A stretch of 64,000 nucleotides of DNA, taken from assembly GCF_003286415.2 (NCBI RefSeq), contig NZ_CP043450.1, forward strand, positions 1,736,001 to 1,800,000, given 5' to 3'. This stretch comes from Mucilaginibacter rubeus. Its GTDB lineage: Bacteria > Bacteroidota > Bacteroidia > Sphingobacteriales > Sphingobacteriaceae. The position numbers and the translations under genes were made by a program. The notes below the pieces were generated by a model. It searched no databases. It had not been told where the DNA came from and saw nothing but the letters and a program-made list of their open reading frames with translations. Positions 25,848-34,680 of this stretch are shown piece by piece. Positions within the stretch are counted from its first letter, which is position 1, and every line of letters begins with the position of its first letter.

Positions 25848-27965
25848 ATGAAGAAGTTTACAGGCATTGCCTTGTTGTTACTTACAGCCGGTTTAAATGG
25901 CTTTAGCCAAACGGCCCCGAAACCTTATGGTGTATTGCCTACGCAGGGACAACTCAACTGGCAGGAAACCGGAATGTATTGCATTATCCATTATGGGGTG
26001 GATACTTATACCAACAAAGAATGGGGTTTTGGTGATGAGGATCCGAAGATTTTTAACCCGTCGCAGTTTAGTGCTATGCAGATCGTAGCTGCTGCAAAAG
26101 CCGGCGGTTTTAAGGGGGTGGTGGTCGTGGCTAAACATCACGATGGTTTTTGTATCTGGCCAACTAAAACTACTGAACATAATATCACCAAAAGCCCCTA
26201 TAAAAATGGCAAGGGCGATATGCTGAAAGAATATCGCGAAGCGTGCGATAAACTGGGCATGAAGCTTGGGGTATACTGCTCGCCATGGGACAGAAACAAT
26301 CCATATTATGGTACGCCGGAATATGTAAAGATCTATCGTGAGCAGTTGAAAGAGTTATATACTAACTATGGCCCGTTGTTTATTTCATGGCATGACGGCG
26401 CCAATGGTGGTGACGGCTACTATGGAGGCAAGCGTGAAGTACGAAAAATTGACCGCTCAACTTACTACGGCTGGGATACAACCTGGGGCATTACACGCAA
26501 ACTGCAACCAAACGCGGTGCTGTTTGGTGATGTTGGCCCGGATGTGCGCTGGGTAGGTAATGAGGAAGGCCATGCAGGGGAAACCTGCTGGGCTACCTAT
26601 ACACCTCATGCGCCGGATGAAGGTAAGGTTCCGGCTAATGGTTATGTGAAAGATTATGAAGGAACGGAAGGCACCCGCAACGGTAAGTACTGGATGCCTG
26701 CCGAATGTGACGTGTCATTACGTCCCGGATGGTTTTATCACAAAACGCAGGATGAAGGTGTGAAATCACCTTACACCTTGCTTGATCTGTATTACAAAAG
26801 CGTAGGCCGTGGCGCGGCGCTTGATCTGGGTTTATCGCCTGATCCGCGTGGTATTATTAACGAGATTGATGTGAAATCGTTAACCGAGTTTGGCAACCTG
26901 CTTAAGCAAACATTTGCGGTTAACCTGGCCAAGGGCGCGACACTGACTGCAAGTAATGTGCGTGGAGGTAACAAAGCTAAGTTTGGTCCGCAGTTTTTGT
27001 TGGATGATAGCCGTTACAGTTATTGGGCTACGGATGATAAAGTAACCACGCCAACTTTAACCATCGATCTGCATTCTCCAAAAACATTTAATGTGATCCG
27101 CTTGCGTGAGAATATCAAGCTTGGTCAGCGTATTGAGGCAGTTGCTGTAGATGCGTATTTGAATGGCAAATGGGAGCAGATAGGAGAGGCTACCAGCATT
27201 GGTGGTAACAGGCTGATTCGTTTAACTCAGAACATAACAGCAAGCAAGTTAAGGCTGCGCGTTACCGCATCGCCGGTAGCTATTGCCTTGAGCGATTTCG
27301 GAATTTATAAAGAGCCGGTTCACTTGACCGCGCCAAAAATATCGCGTAATAAAAAAGGCGAAATAAGCATCACCACAGAAGCGCCGGTAAGCACCATTCG
27401 GTATACGCTTGATGGGCATGAGCCAACGTCAAGTTCGCCGGTTTATAGCAAGCCTTTTACGCTTAATGAAGGTGGTACTGTAAAGGCCCGCAGTTTTGAA
27501 GGTAAAGATCAGCAAAGCGAGAGTACTTATGTATCATTCGGCTATGCCAAAGGCGATTGGAAGGTGTTGGATGCCACTGCTGCCGGTGACGAGTGGAGCA
27601 AAGCAGAAAACGCTTTTGATGAAAATACACGCAGCCTTTACGCTACCCTGAAAAAAGAAGATGCGCAATTCCCGCAGCAAATCAGCGTTGATCTGGGTAA
27701 GGAGCAAAAGATAAAGGCATTTGGCTATTTGCCAAGGCAGGATAAACAGGCGACCGGCATTGTTGACAGTTACGTTTTCTACATCAGCAATGATGGCAAA
27801 ACCTGGGAAAAGGTGGCTTCGGGCGAATTTTCAAATATCAAATCGAACCCGATTGAGCAGCCTGTAGTATTGAAGCAGGAAGTGACGGCGAGATATTTTA
27901 AATTTGAAGCCGCGCATGTAATTGCAGGTAATGGCATGGCCGTAGCCGAATTAAGCGTTTATTAA
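25848..27965 (+). CDS. Exported alpha-L-fucosidase, GH29 (second), with carbohydrate-binding domains
   Basis: A 705-residue GH29 enzyme. After a signal peptide ending GFSQ comes the barrel with 'MYCIIHYGVDTYTNKEWG', 'VVVVAKHHDGFCIWPTK' and the nucleophile Asp183 in FISWHDGANGG. Its form fits the GH29 branch that acts on alpha-1,3/1,4-fucose rather than the first enzyme's branch. Behind it sit an F5/8 type C domain (about 355-480), a chitobiase/Fn3-like domain (about 490-555) and a second F5/8 type C domain (about 570-705). It starts 9 bases after the GH20 stop. Having two different fucosidases suggests two kinds of fucose linkage in the target glycan. Confidence 0.93.
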   Translation: MKKFTGIALLLLTAGLNGFSQTAPKPYGVLPTQGQLNWQETGMYCIIHYGVDTYTNKEWGFGDEDPKIFNPSQFSAMQIVAAAKAGGFKGVVVVAKHHDGFCIWPTKTTEHNITKSPYKNGKGDMLKEYREACDKLGMKLGVYCSPWDRNNPYYGTPEYVKIYREQLKELYTNYGPLFISWHDGANGGDGYYGGKREVRKIDRSTYYGWDTTWGITRKLQPNAVLFGDVGPDVRWVGNEEGHAGETCWATYTPHAPDEGKVPANGYVKDYEGTEGTRNGKYWMPAECDVSLRPGWFYHKTQDEGVKSPYTLLDLYYKSVGRGAALDLGLSPDPRGIINEIDVKSLTEFGNLLKQTFAVNLAKGATLTASNVRGGNKAKFGPQFLLDDSRYSYWATDDKVTTPTLTIDLHSPKTFNVIRLRENIKLGQRIEAVAVDAYLNGKWEQIGEATSIGGNRLIRLTQNITASKLRLRVTASPVAIALSDFGIYKEPVHLTAPKISRNKKGEISITTEAPVSTIRYTLDGHEPTSSSPVYSKPFTLNEGGTVKARSFEGKDQQSESTYVSFGYAKGDWKVLDATAAGDEWSKAENAFDENTRSLYATLKKEDAQFPQQISVDLGKEQKIKAFGYLPRQDKQATGIVDSYVFYISNDGKTWEKVASGEFSNIKSNPIEQPVVLKQEVTARYFKFEAAHVIAGNGMAVAELSVY

Positions 27966-28034
27966 TAATCTATTAAGTATTGGGGTTTACTTTGCAGGCA
28001 ATATAAACCTCAATACCATCATCTAAAATAAAGA

Positions 28035-30311
28035 ATGAAAAAACAACTCGTTTTTGCCGGCTTGCTGGCCCTGGTTAATTTAAGTTCCCACGCACAAAGG
28101 CATCAATCGCAGCCAATGAAAAAGGCCGGCGGTTTAACGCAATATGTCGATCCGTACATCGGTACGGGTTTCCATGGGCACGTTTTTGTGGGCGCAAGCG
28201 TTCCCTTTGGTGCAGTGCAGTTAGGCCCAACCAATATTTCTGAGGGCTGGGACTGGTGTTCTGGCTATCATATTTCCGATTCTACTATCATCGGCTTTCA
28301 GCATACGCACTTAAGCGGTACGGGCATTGGTGATCTGGGTGATATCTCCTTCATGCCTACAACCGGGCCAATCAATGTGTACAAAGGCAGCAATAAAAAT
28401 TTAAAAAGCGGTTATGTATCGTTGTTTAGCCATAAGGATGAGGTTGTAAAACCTGGCTACTACAAAGTAAAGCTTAAAAAATATGATATCGGCGTTGAGC
28501 TTACCGCCAGTACCCGCGTTGGGATGCACAAATACACCTTCCCGGCATCAAAGGATGCACATATCCTGATCGATCTGCAGGAAGGTATCGGCTGGGACAG
28601 GCCAATGGAAACCTTCATTAAACAGGTTGATAAGAATACCATTTGCGGGTATCGTTTTTCAAAAGGCTGGGCAAATGATCAGCGTATTTATTTTACGGCG
28701 GTTTTCTCTAAGCCTATCAAAACATTCGCGGTTTATGACAGCACTGCCAACGTAAAAGGTACCGAACTGAAAGGCGTAAAAGTAAAAGGTGTTATCAGCT
28801 TTGCTACAACCAAAGGCGAGGTTGTTTATGCTAAAGTAGGTATCTCGCCGGTAAGCGCTGAGAACGCTATGCTGAACATCAAAGCCGAGATACCAGGCTG
28901 GGATTTCAATAAAGTTGTTACCGATGCGGATGCTGCCTGGAATAAGCAATTAGAAAAAATTACTATCAAAGCTGATTCATTGTCGCAAATGAAGAAGTTT
29001 TATACTGCTTTTTATCATACCATGATTGCGCCGTCTATTTTTAATGATGTAAACGGCGAATACTGGGGAACTGATAAAAAGGTACACAAGAATGAAGGTT
29101 TCAATAATGTAACCACGTTTTCGTTATGGGATACTTATCGTTCAAACAACCCGCTGTCAACCATTATTCACCCGGAGCATGTGAATGATATGATTAACTC
29201 TATGCTGGCTATTTACCAGCAGCAGGGCAGCTTACCTGTTTGGCATTTGATGGCCAACGAAACCAACTGTATGGTAGGTTACAGCGCTGTACCGGTGGTT
29301 GCTGATGCGTTATTGAAAGGTTACAAGGGTTTTGATGCTAACTTAGCTTACGAAGCCATGAAAACCACCGCTATGGGCGATGATCGTGGTATCAAATACG
29401 TGAAAAAATATGGCTATATCCCGGCAGATAGCAGTCGCGAATCGGTTTCGATGGGGCTTGAATATGCTATTGACGATTGGAGCCTTGCACAGGTAGCCAA
29501 AAAATTAGGCAAAACTGAAGACTATACTTATTTCAGCAAACGTGGCGCCTACTACAAAAACTACTATGATGCCAAAGCTGGTTTCATGCGTGGCCGTTTA
29601 TCGCAGGATGCATGGCGTACACCTTATAGTCCATTCATTTCTATCCACGAAACCGGCGATTTTACCGAAGGCAACGGCTGGCAGTACACTTTCCTTGTTC
29701 CGCAGGATGTGGAAGGTTTGATTGATATGCTGGGCGGCGTTGATAAGTTTAATACTAAGTTGGATTCATTGTTTATCGCTCAGGGCGATATGGGCAAATT
29801 TAAATCGCCGGATGTTTCAGGTTTGATTGGTCAGTATGCACACGGTAACGAACCAAGTCACCCAATGAGCTATTATTATGCTTATTCAGGCAAACCATGG
29901 AAAACGGCCGAGAAAGTAAGATTTATCCTTGATGACTTTTATACAGATAAACCGGATGGTATTATTGGGAACGAGGATGTCGGCCAGATGTCGGCCTGGT
30001 ATGTATTATCGGCAGTTGGCTTTTACCCGGTTAACCCGGCCAATGGTTTATATGTGTTTGGTAGTCCGGTAGTAAATGAAGCTACGCTAAAATTGCAGGG
30101 AAATAAGAAATTCCATGTAGTAGTAAAAAACAATGGCCCTAAAAATAAATACATCCAGGCCATGACGCTAAATGGCGCTAATTACACTAAAACGTACATC
30201 CAACATACTGATGTTATGCAAGGCGGCGAATTGGTAATTACCATGGGGGATAAGCCCGGCACCGTTTGGGGCGTTGGCGAGGCTAATAGAGCAGTTTCGG
30301 TGTTGAAGTAG
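28035..30311 (+). CDS. Exported GH92 alpha-mannosidase
   Basis: A 758-residue calcium-dependent exo-alpha-mannosidase of family GH92, the family that trims alpha-1,2-, 1,3- or 1,6-mannose from N-glycans. A signal peptide ends near SHAQ. Family stretches: 'YVDPYIGTGFHGHVFVGAS', 'PFGAVQLGPTNISEGWDWCSGYH', 'FSLWDTYRSNNPL', 'GYIPADSSRESVSMGLEYA', 'HGNEPSHPMSYYYAYSG' and 'GIIGNEDVGQMSAWYVLSA', the last holding catalytic acidic residues. It is the last gene of the rightward run, with a strong terminator behind it (30447-30487). Confidence 0.95.
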   Translation: MKKQLVFAGLLALVNLSSHAQRHQSQPMKKAGGLTQYVDPYIGTGFHGHVFVGASVPFGAVQLGPTNISEGWDWCSGYHISDSTIIGFQHTHLSGTGIGDLGDISFMPTTGPINVYKGSNKNLKSGYVSLFSHKDEVVKPGYYKVKLKKYDIGVELTASTRVGMHKYTFPASKDAHILIDLQEGIGWDRPMETFIKQVDKNTICGYRFSKGWANDQRIYFTAVFSKPIKTFAVYDSTANVKGTELKGVKVKGVISFATTKGEVVYAKVGISPVSAENAMLNIKAEIPGWDFNKVVTDADAAWNKQLEKITIKADSLSQMKKFYTAFYHTMIAPSIFNDVNGEYWGTDKKVHKNEGFNNVTTFSLWDTYRSNNPLSTIIHPEHVNDMINSMLAIYQQQGSLPVWHLMANETNCMVGYSAVPVVADALLKGYKGFDANLAYEAMKTTAMGDDRGIKYVKKYGYIPADSSRESVSMGLEYAIDDWSLAQVAKKLGKTEDYTYFSKRGAYYKNYYDAKAGFMRGRLSQDAWRTPYSPFISIHETGDFTEGNGWQYTFLVPQDVEGLIDMLGGVDKFNTKLDSLFIAQGDMGKFKSPDVSGLIGQYAHGNEPSHPMSYYYAYSGKPWKTAEKVRFILDDFYTDKPDGIIGNEDVGQMSAWYVLSAVGFYPVNPANGLYVFGSPVVNEATLKLQGNKKFHVVVKNNGPKNKYIQAMTLNGANYTKTYIQHTDVMQGGELVITMGDKPGTVWGVGEANRAVSVLK

Positions 30312-30340
30312 TAAACCACCGATTATCAAAGTCTAACCAT

Positions 30341-30435
30341 GTCATTGCGAGCGCAGCGTGGCAATCGCACGGAAGCATAGCCGCTCTGTACGGTCGCCCT
30401 GTATAGCATGCGATTGCTTCGTACCTCTCAATGAC
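30341..30435. repeat. Palindromic repeat, family 1, copy F
   Basis: Bounded by GTCATTGCGAG and CAATGAC. The left arm is of the 'CGCAGCGTGGCAATCGCA' type and the right arm of the 'GCGATTGCTTCGTACC' type, the mirror image of copy A. Core includes CCCTGTATAG. Confidence 0.8.
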
Positions 30436-30446
30436 ACGATTTTATT

Positions 30447-30487
30447 AAACGGAAAAGGGATGCACTTTGTGCATCCCTTTTCCGTTT
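30447..30487 (+). terminator. Strong terminator of the glycosidase run
   Basis: Stem AAACGGAAAAGGGATGCA / TGCATCCCTTTTCCGTTT, 18 base pairs with a five-base loop. It lies downstream of the GH92 gene and repeat F and before the topoisomerase gene. Confidence 0.8.
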
Positions 30488-30573
30488 GCAGGTTTTGGAA
30501 AGATGTTCCGAAATATCTCCATATGATAAATCTCTAATTAAAACTTAATCCCCACTCGGCATGTTATCCCTAC

Positions 30574-31659
30574 ATGAACCGTCTCCTTAAAAAGCTCGAA
30601 AAAATTGGCCGCGATCCTAAGATCACGGCAAAGGCAGTTGGCCTGCGTTATGTATCTGATTCATCGCCGGGTTATACCCGCAAAAAATCAGGCAAAGGCT
30701 GGAGCTATTATGATGCGGATGGTGCTCTTGTAAAAGATAAGGAGCTGATAACAAGGTTCAATAAACTGGTGATTCCCCCGGCTTATACCCATGTCTGGAT
30801 TTCACCATATGAAAACGGTCACTTGCAATTTACCGGCACTGATGCCGCCGGGCGTAAGCAATATCGTTATCACACGCATTGGAACCAGATCCGTAATCAA
30901 TCCAAATATCACCGCATGCAAACTTTCGCGGCTCATTTGCCTGCAATCAGGGAGCAGGTAGATAAGGACCTGGCAAGGCATAACCTCGGTCATGAAAAGG
31001 TAGTGGCCTTGGTGGTAAGATTAATGGAATTAACCAGCATCAGGGTAGGGAATGAGTCGTACAAAAAGCTTTATGGTTCATTTGGCTTAACTACCTTACA
31101 AAACAGGCATGTGAAGGTTGACGGTTCTAACCTGCTGTTTGAGTTTAAAGGCAAGAAAGGTGTATTTCATAAAGTATCATTACAAAGCCGTAAGCTGGCC
31201 CGGTTAGTTAAACAATGCCGCGATATCCCCGGAAAAGAGCTTTTTCAATATTATAATGCGGATGGAACGCGGTGTAGTGTTGGCTCCGGCGATATCAATA
31301 GTTATCTGCATGAAATAACCGGCGAAGATTTTACGGCAAAAGATTTCCGTACCTGGGCGGGCAGTGTGAGCGCATTATATGCCTTTAAGGAAGCAGGCGA
31401 GTTTGATAGCATAACTGAGTGCAAAAAGAAGATAGTAAGTGTGCTGGACGAGGTGGCTATAAACCTTGGGAACACGCGTACTGTTTGTAAAAAGTACTAC
31501 GTGCACCCATCGGTTATTAAAAGTTATGAGGAGGGAACCATTTTTAAATACATCGGCCAGCTTGATGAACGCGAAGATGTAAAAGCTGCCGAACTTAATA
31601 TTGCCGAGAAAGCATTACTCAACCTGCTGGAAACGGAAAAACTGGCCGAAGCCAGTTAG
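30574..31659 (+). CDS. DNA topoisomerase IB (poxvirus/eukaryote type)
   Basis: A 361-residue type IB topoisomerase that relaxes supercoils through a 3'-phosphotyrosine intermediate. The catalytic domain shows the Arg-containing 'MELTSIRVGNESYKKLYGSFG', 'VKVDGSNLLFEFKGKKGVFH', 'DFRTWAGSVSALYAFKEAG' with the second Arg, and the active Tyr in 'NTRTVCKKYYVHPSVI'. The length is that of the bacterial short form found in many soil bacteria. It is monocistronic, with no partner. In most Bacteroidota it is an accessory enzyme beside gyrase and topoisomerase I. Confidence 0.95.
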   Translation: MNRLLKKLEKIGRDPKITAKAVGLRYVSDSSPGYTRKKSGKGWSYYDADGALVKDKELITRFNKLVIPPAYTHVWISPYENGHLQFTGTDAAGRKQYRYHTHWNQIRNQSKYHRMQTFAAHLPAIREQVDKDLARHNLGHEKVVALVVRLMELTSIRVGNESYKKLYGSFGLTTLQNRHVKVDGSNLLFEFKGKKGVFHKVSLQSRKLARLVKQCRDIPGKELFQYYNADGTRCSVGSGDINSYLHEITGEDFTAKDFRTWAGSVSALYAFKEAGEFDSITECKKKIVSVLDEVAINLGNTRTVCKKYYVHPSVIKSYEEGTIFKYIGQLDEREDVKAAELNIAEKALLNLLETEKLAEAS

Positions 31660-31756
31660 CTGGTTGAGTATGTTTACCTGGTTGATTATAGAGCGGTATA
31701 AAGAACGAGATTAACTATAAACTGATCTCCGAAAAACCCAGGCTCAAATCAATCAT

Positions 31757-33622
31757 TTACTTTTTGTGGGTAGTGATTATTACGACGCCGTCTTTGGCTT
31801 TATCGCCGTACTTTTTGGCGGTATCATCACTTTTAAGTATCGAAATGCTTTCCACTTTATTCGGGTCAAGCTTTTTAAATGCCTCCATGGTGCTGGTTTT
31901 GCCGTCTATCAATATTAGTGGATCTTTATCGCCATTGGTTACAATGCTCATCCCGTTTACATTTAGCGCCTTGATGTTTGCTTTTTTGCCATAACCGGTA
32001 ACAACCACATCTCCGCCACTGGCCACCATAGCAGCATCGCCAGACCTTACACTGTACGATAATGTAGAAGGTTTTGCTTTTACCCCATTTACGGTTACAG
32101 TACTAATGCTGCTCGCATTTGCCGAACTGGAGATACCTTTTACTATTACCACATTTTTAAGATTTTTTACATCAACTTTTTTATCATCCGGAACAATGGT
32201 TATTGCATTAACATTGTCGTCGGCTATAACTGCATCGCCGCTTACATTGGTAGTAACAATTTTGCTAATCACCCTGGTTTTTGCTACTTCTTTTTCGAGC
32301 TCTTCTTTATTGGGCGCGTCCTTGGTGATTACATAGGCCACTTTAACAGGCTTGTCATCCTCAATTTTTGCAAATTTCCGGGCCCTATCACCGGTAAGTA
32401 TATACACGTTGTCGATTTTTGTTGGGTCGAGGTTTTTGCCGGTCGATACCGCGCCGTTTACCACAAATATCAACGAGTCTTTTCTAACCGCATCTACCAT
32501 TATTTTTGCCCTTTTGTTGGTGTCGGCTTGCGCCAATGGCGCTACAGCGGTCGACGGACTTAGCGCAACTTTGGGTAGCGCTGCCGGCGTAGGAGCGGCC
32601 GCAGCTTTTGGAGTTTTTGTTTTTGACGCAGGTTTGGAAGCTTTGGCGGGTTTAATATCAGTGTTAACAACCTCGTCGGGGTTAATATTAATGATCCTGG
32701 CCAGGGGCTGTACCGCATTGGCAAGGGTGATCCTCACAGGTTTGGCAAAATCAGCTTTTGAAATGCTGAATACCAGTAACAAGGCCATAACGGCCGGCAC
32801 TACAAAAGCGTAGCGGGTGAGGTTAAGTTTCGACGATCTCTTCGCGTTCATCATGATTATCCGTTTTTTTATGGTTGAAATATTGAAATGGTTTACAATG
32901 CTGGGTTGGCTGTTATTGAAACTCACATTCACCAAACTGTACTGGTACGCTTTACTGTCGATCCCATTTTTCAGGATCTTGCGGTCGGTAATAAATTCGA
33001 TGTTTTCGCGTACAGCCCTTTTTATAAGCCAGATGCCCGGGTTAAACCAGTAGAAGATACTGCTAAGCTCTGCCAGCAAAATATCAGCAGTATGCCACTG
33101 GTTTACGTGCACCTGCTCATGCAGCAGGATCGATTTCAGGTCGGCGGGTTCATGTTTAGCAGGGTTTACATAAATGCTCCGCCAAAAAGAAAATGGCGCC
33201 GCGTCTTTGTCCATCACCCTAACCAAATGTTCGCCTATGTATTGAGGTTTGGAATTTTTATACAATCGTAATAAGGATAGCAGCTGCAGGGCCAGGCGGA
33301 TGAAGAGCAAGCCTGCGCCCGCCCAGAAAATTACGCTCAACCAATACCAGTAATCAAATGTTTGCACCGGCTGGTTTACCAGTTGGGCCGGCGACTGCCA
33401 GTTGATGACTATCTGCTCAATCGGTTTGGCCAATTCTTCGTGCCGCTGCACAAAGGCCGAAAAGTTGATTTGCGGGTAAATACTTGCAAACAGGATGGCC
33501 GCAAGCAAATAAATACGGTTAAGCGTATAAAAGGTGAGGGGCCTTAGCACCAGGTAATAGCCCGCACAAAACAATAGCAGGGCTATGTTCACTTTTAATA
33601 AAAAAACAAATGTTGCCGGCAT
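31757..33622 (-). CDS. BlaR1-type M56 membrane metallopeptidase with plug-like tail
   Basis: A 621-residue sensor-type peptidase. The N-terminal half has about four membrane spans (first about 5-50, then around 92-118, and 265-285 after the catalytic domain) and the zinc motif HEQVH at 168-172 with 'WHTADILLAELSSIFYWFNPG' and 'EFITDRKILKNG'. BlaR1-like proteins cleave the BlaI repressor when triggered. Instead of a penicillin-binding sensor domain, the C-terminal half (about 290-621) is periplasmic, with an Ala/Pro/Lys-rich linker and a final segment 'LILIDGKTSTMEAFKKLDP' followed by 'VESISILKSDD', reminiscent of TonB-receptor plug domains. It starts 11 bases after the blaI-like gene. Confidence 0.88.
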   Translation of the reverse strand: MPATFVFLLKVNIALLLFCAGYYLVLRPLTFYTLNRIYLLAAILFASIYPQINFSAFVQRHEELAKPIEQIVINWQSPAQLVNQPVQTFDYWYWLSVIFWAGAGLLFIRLALQLLSLLRLYKNSKPQYIGEHLVRVMDKDAAPFSFWRSIYVNPAKHEPADLKSILLHEQVHVNQWHTADILLAELSSIFYWFNPGIWLIKRAVRENIEFITDRKILKNGIDSKAYQYSLVNVSFNNSQPSIVNHFNISTIKKRIIMMNAKRSSKLNLTRYAFVVPAVMALLLVFSISKADFAKPVRITLANAVQPLARIININPDEVVNTDIKPAKASKPASKTKTPKAAAAPTPAALPKVALSPSTAVAPLAQADTNKRAKIMVDAVRKDSLIFVVNGAVSTGKNLDPTKIDNVYILTGDRARKFAKIEDDKPVKVAYVITKDAPNKEELEKEVAKTRVISKIVTTNVSGDAVIADDNVNAITIVPDDKKVDVKNLKNVVIVKGISSSANASSISTVTVNGVKAKPSTLSYSVRSGDAAMVASGGDVVVTGYGKKANIKALNVNGMSIVTNGDKDPLILIDGKTSTMEAFKKLDPNKVESISILKSDDTAKKYGDKAKDGVVIITTHKK

Positions 33623-33633
33623 GGTTGTAAGGT

Positions 33634-33990
33634 TTATTGTTTTTCAATGAGTTTAATGATCTCTTTCAGGTCGGTAGCGCTGATCTTTTTTTCGTTGGCG
33701 AAAAACGTAACCAGGTCTTTATAAGAGTTTTGGAAGTAATTGCTCACAAAGCCGCTCATAAAGCGTTTTTTATATTCCTCTTCCTGTATTAGGGGCAGGT
33801 AACGAAAAGAGTTGCCCATTTTTTCGCTTTTTAAAAATCCTTTGCGTTCCAGGTTTTTTACGGTTGAAGCGAGAGTAGTGTAGGGTGGCTTAGGTTCGGC
33901 CAGTTGATCTAAAAAATCCTTGATAAATCCCTGGCCCGATTGCCACACTGCCTGCATTGCTTCTTCCTCTTGTTGCGATAATTTTTCCAT
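33634..33990 (-). CDS. BlaI/MecI/CopY family transcriptional repressor
   Basis: A 118-residue winged-helix repressor. Family features are 'MEKLSQQEEEAMQAVWQSG', then the recognition region 'PPYTTLASTVKNLERKGFLKSEKMGNSFRY' and 'LPLIQEEEYKKRFMSGFVSNYF' in the dimerisation part. Together with the M56 peptidase behind it forms a two-gene sensor-repressor unit. The region just upstream holds two dyads typical of an autoregulatory operator. Targets other than its own operon are unknown; a beta-lactamase is not nearby. Confidence 0.94.
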   Translation of the reverse strand: MEKLSQQEEEAMQAVWQSGQGFIKDFLDQLAEPKPPYTTLASTVKNLERKGFLKSEKMGNSFRYLPLIQEEEYKKRFMSGFVSNYFQNSYKDLVTFFANEKKISATDLKEIIKLIEKQ

Positions 33991-33994
33991 TATA

Positions 33995-34030
33995 TTTACG
34001 ATTGTTTCGTAAATCTACGAACTAATCGTA
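33995..34030. promoter_or_regulatory. BlaI-type operator, two adjacent dyads
   Basis: TTTACG-N7-CGTAAA (33995-34013) and TACGA-N5-TCGTA (34016-34030) directly upstream of the repressor start codon. The arms are related (TACG/CGTA), as expected for two BlaI dimers. They lie just downstream of a -7-like element at 34037-34044. Confidence 0.6.
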
Positions 34031-34036
34031 GTAAAG

Positions 34037-34044
34037 CAAATTTA
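34037..34044 (-). promoter_or_regulatory. -7 promoter element of the blaI-M56 operon
   Basis: On the minus strand this reads TAAATTTG, a full match to the Bacteroidota TAnnTTTG element, 47 bases upstream of the repressor start. The operator dyads overlap the expected transcription start. Confidence 0.5.
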
Positions 34045-34150
34045 TTTTTACTTTTTAACAGATTTTAACGTTTGGGTGGAGAGGTTAGGGGATTGAGGAG
34101 AGGTGAGGTATCCATTCTCCGCCAATTATTTACTACTCATCTTCAAACCC

Positions 34151-34485
34151 GCGTTAGGGATAGTAGCGGATACCGGCCAATGAGCGTAAGGCCTGCAGGC
34201 GTATGAGCGGATAGCCCGGCCGGAGGCAACGCCCATAATTCTGAACCGGGGATTAAACGGATTTTTATGATTTCAGGATTTTTTATTTAAAATTATTTAT
34301 TCTCAAATCGAAAGGCAGAGACATTCGTAATCTATATTAAAACTAACGCACATGACAGATCAACTAAGGTCTAATTTCCAACCTCTAATTTTTATGAAGG
34401 CGTTGCCTCCGGCCGGGCTATCCGCTCATACTACACAGGCATTATCCGTCAGCTGACGGACGGTATCCGCTACTATCCCTAACGC
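34151..34485. repeat. Bipartite inverted-repeat element in a 690-base gap
   Basis: Two nested perfect inverted repeats: 34151-34175 pairs with 34461-34485 (25 bases), and 34201-34233 pairs with 34399-34431 (33 bases). The arms are G/C richer than the A/T-rich 165-base centre. The arm-internal spacers (34176-34200 and 34432-34460) do not match each other; the right one holds the palindrome CCGTCAGCTGACGG. No coding frame of note lies inside. It may be two oppositely oriented copies of one repeat or a small non-autonomous mobile element. Confidence 0.75.
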
Positions 34486-34680
34486 AAATACCCTTAATTA
34501 AATTGATAATTTTAACTAAACACTACCGGCAATCATATCTTAACATTAATTCGGCAACCACTTAAATAACCTGGTTAATTTCATCAAAACCTTAACAAAA
34601 GTTGATCTGCGCTTAATATAAAAGCAAACAAAAAACTATATTTAAAGCAGAGTTGATTGTAAAACATAAATACGCGCTTA

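Noticed and set aside
32352..32813. A 153-codon frame on the plus strand inside the M56 gene
   Set aside because: It mirrors the Ala/Pro/Lys-rich linker of the M56 protein, whose repetitive codons leave the opposite strand open.
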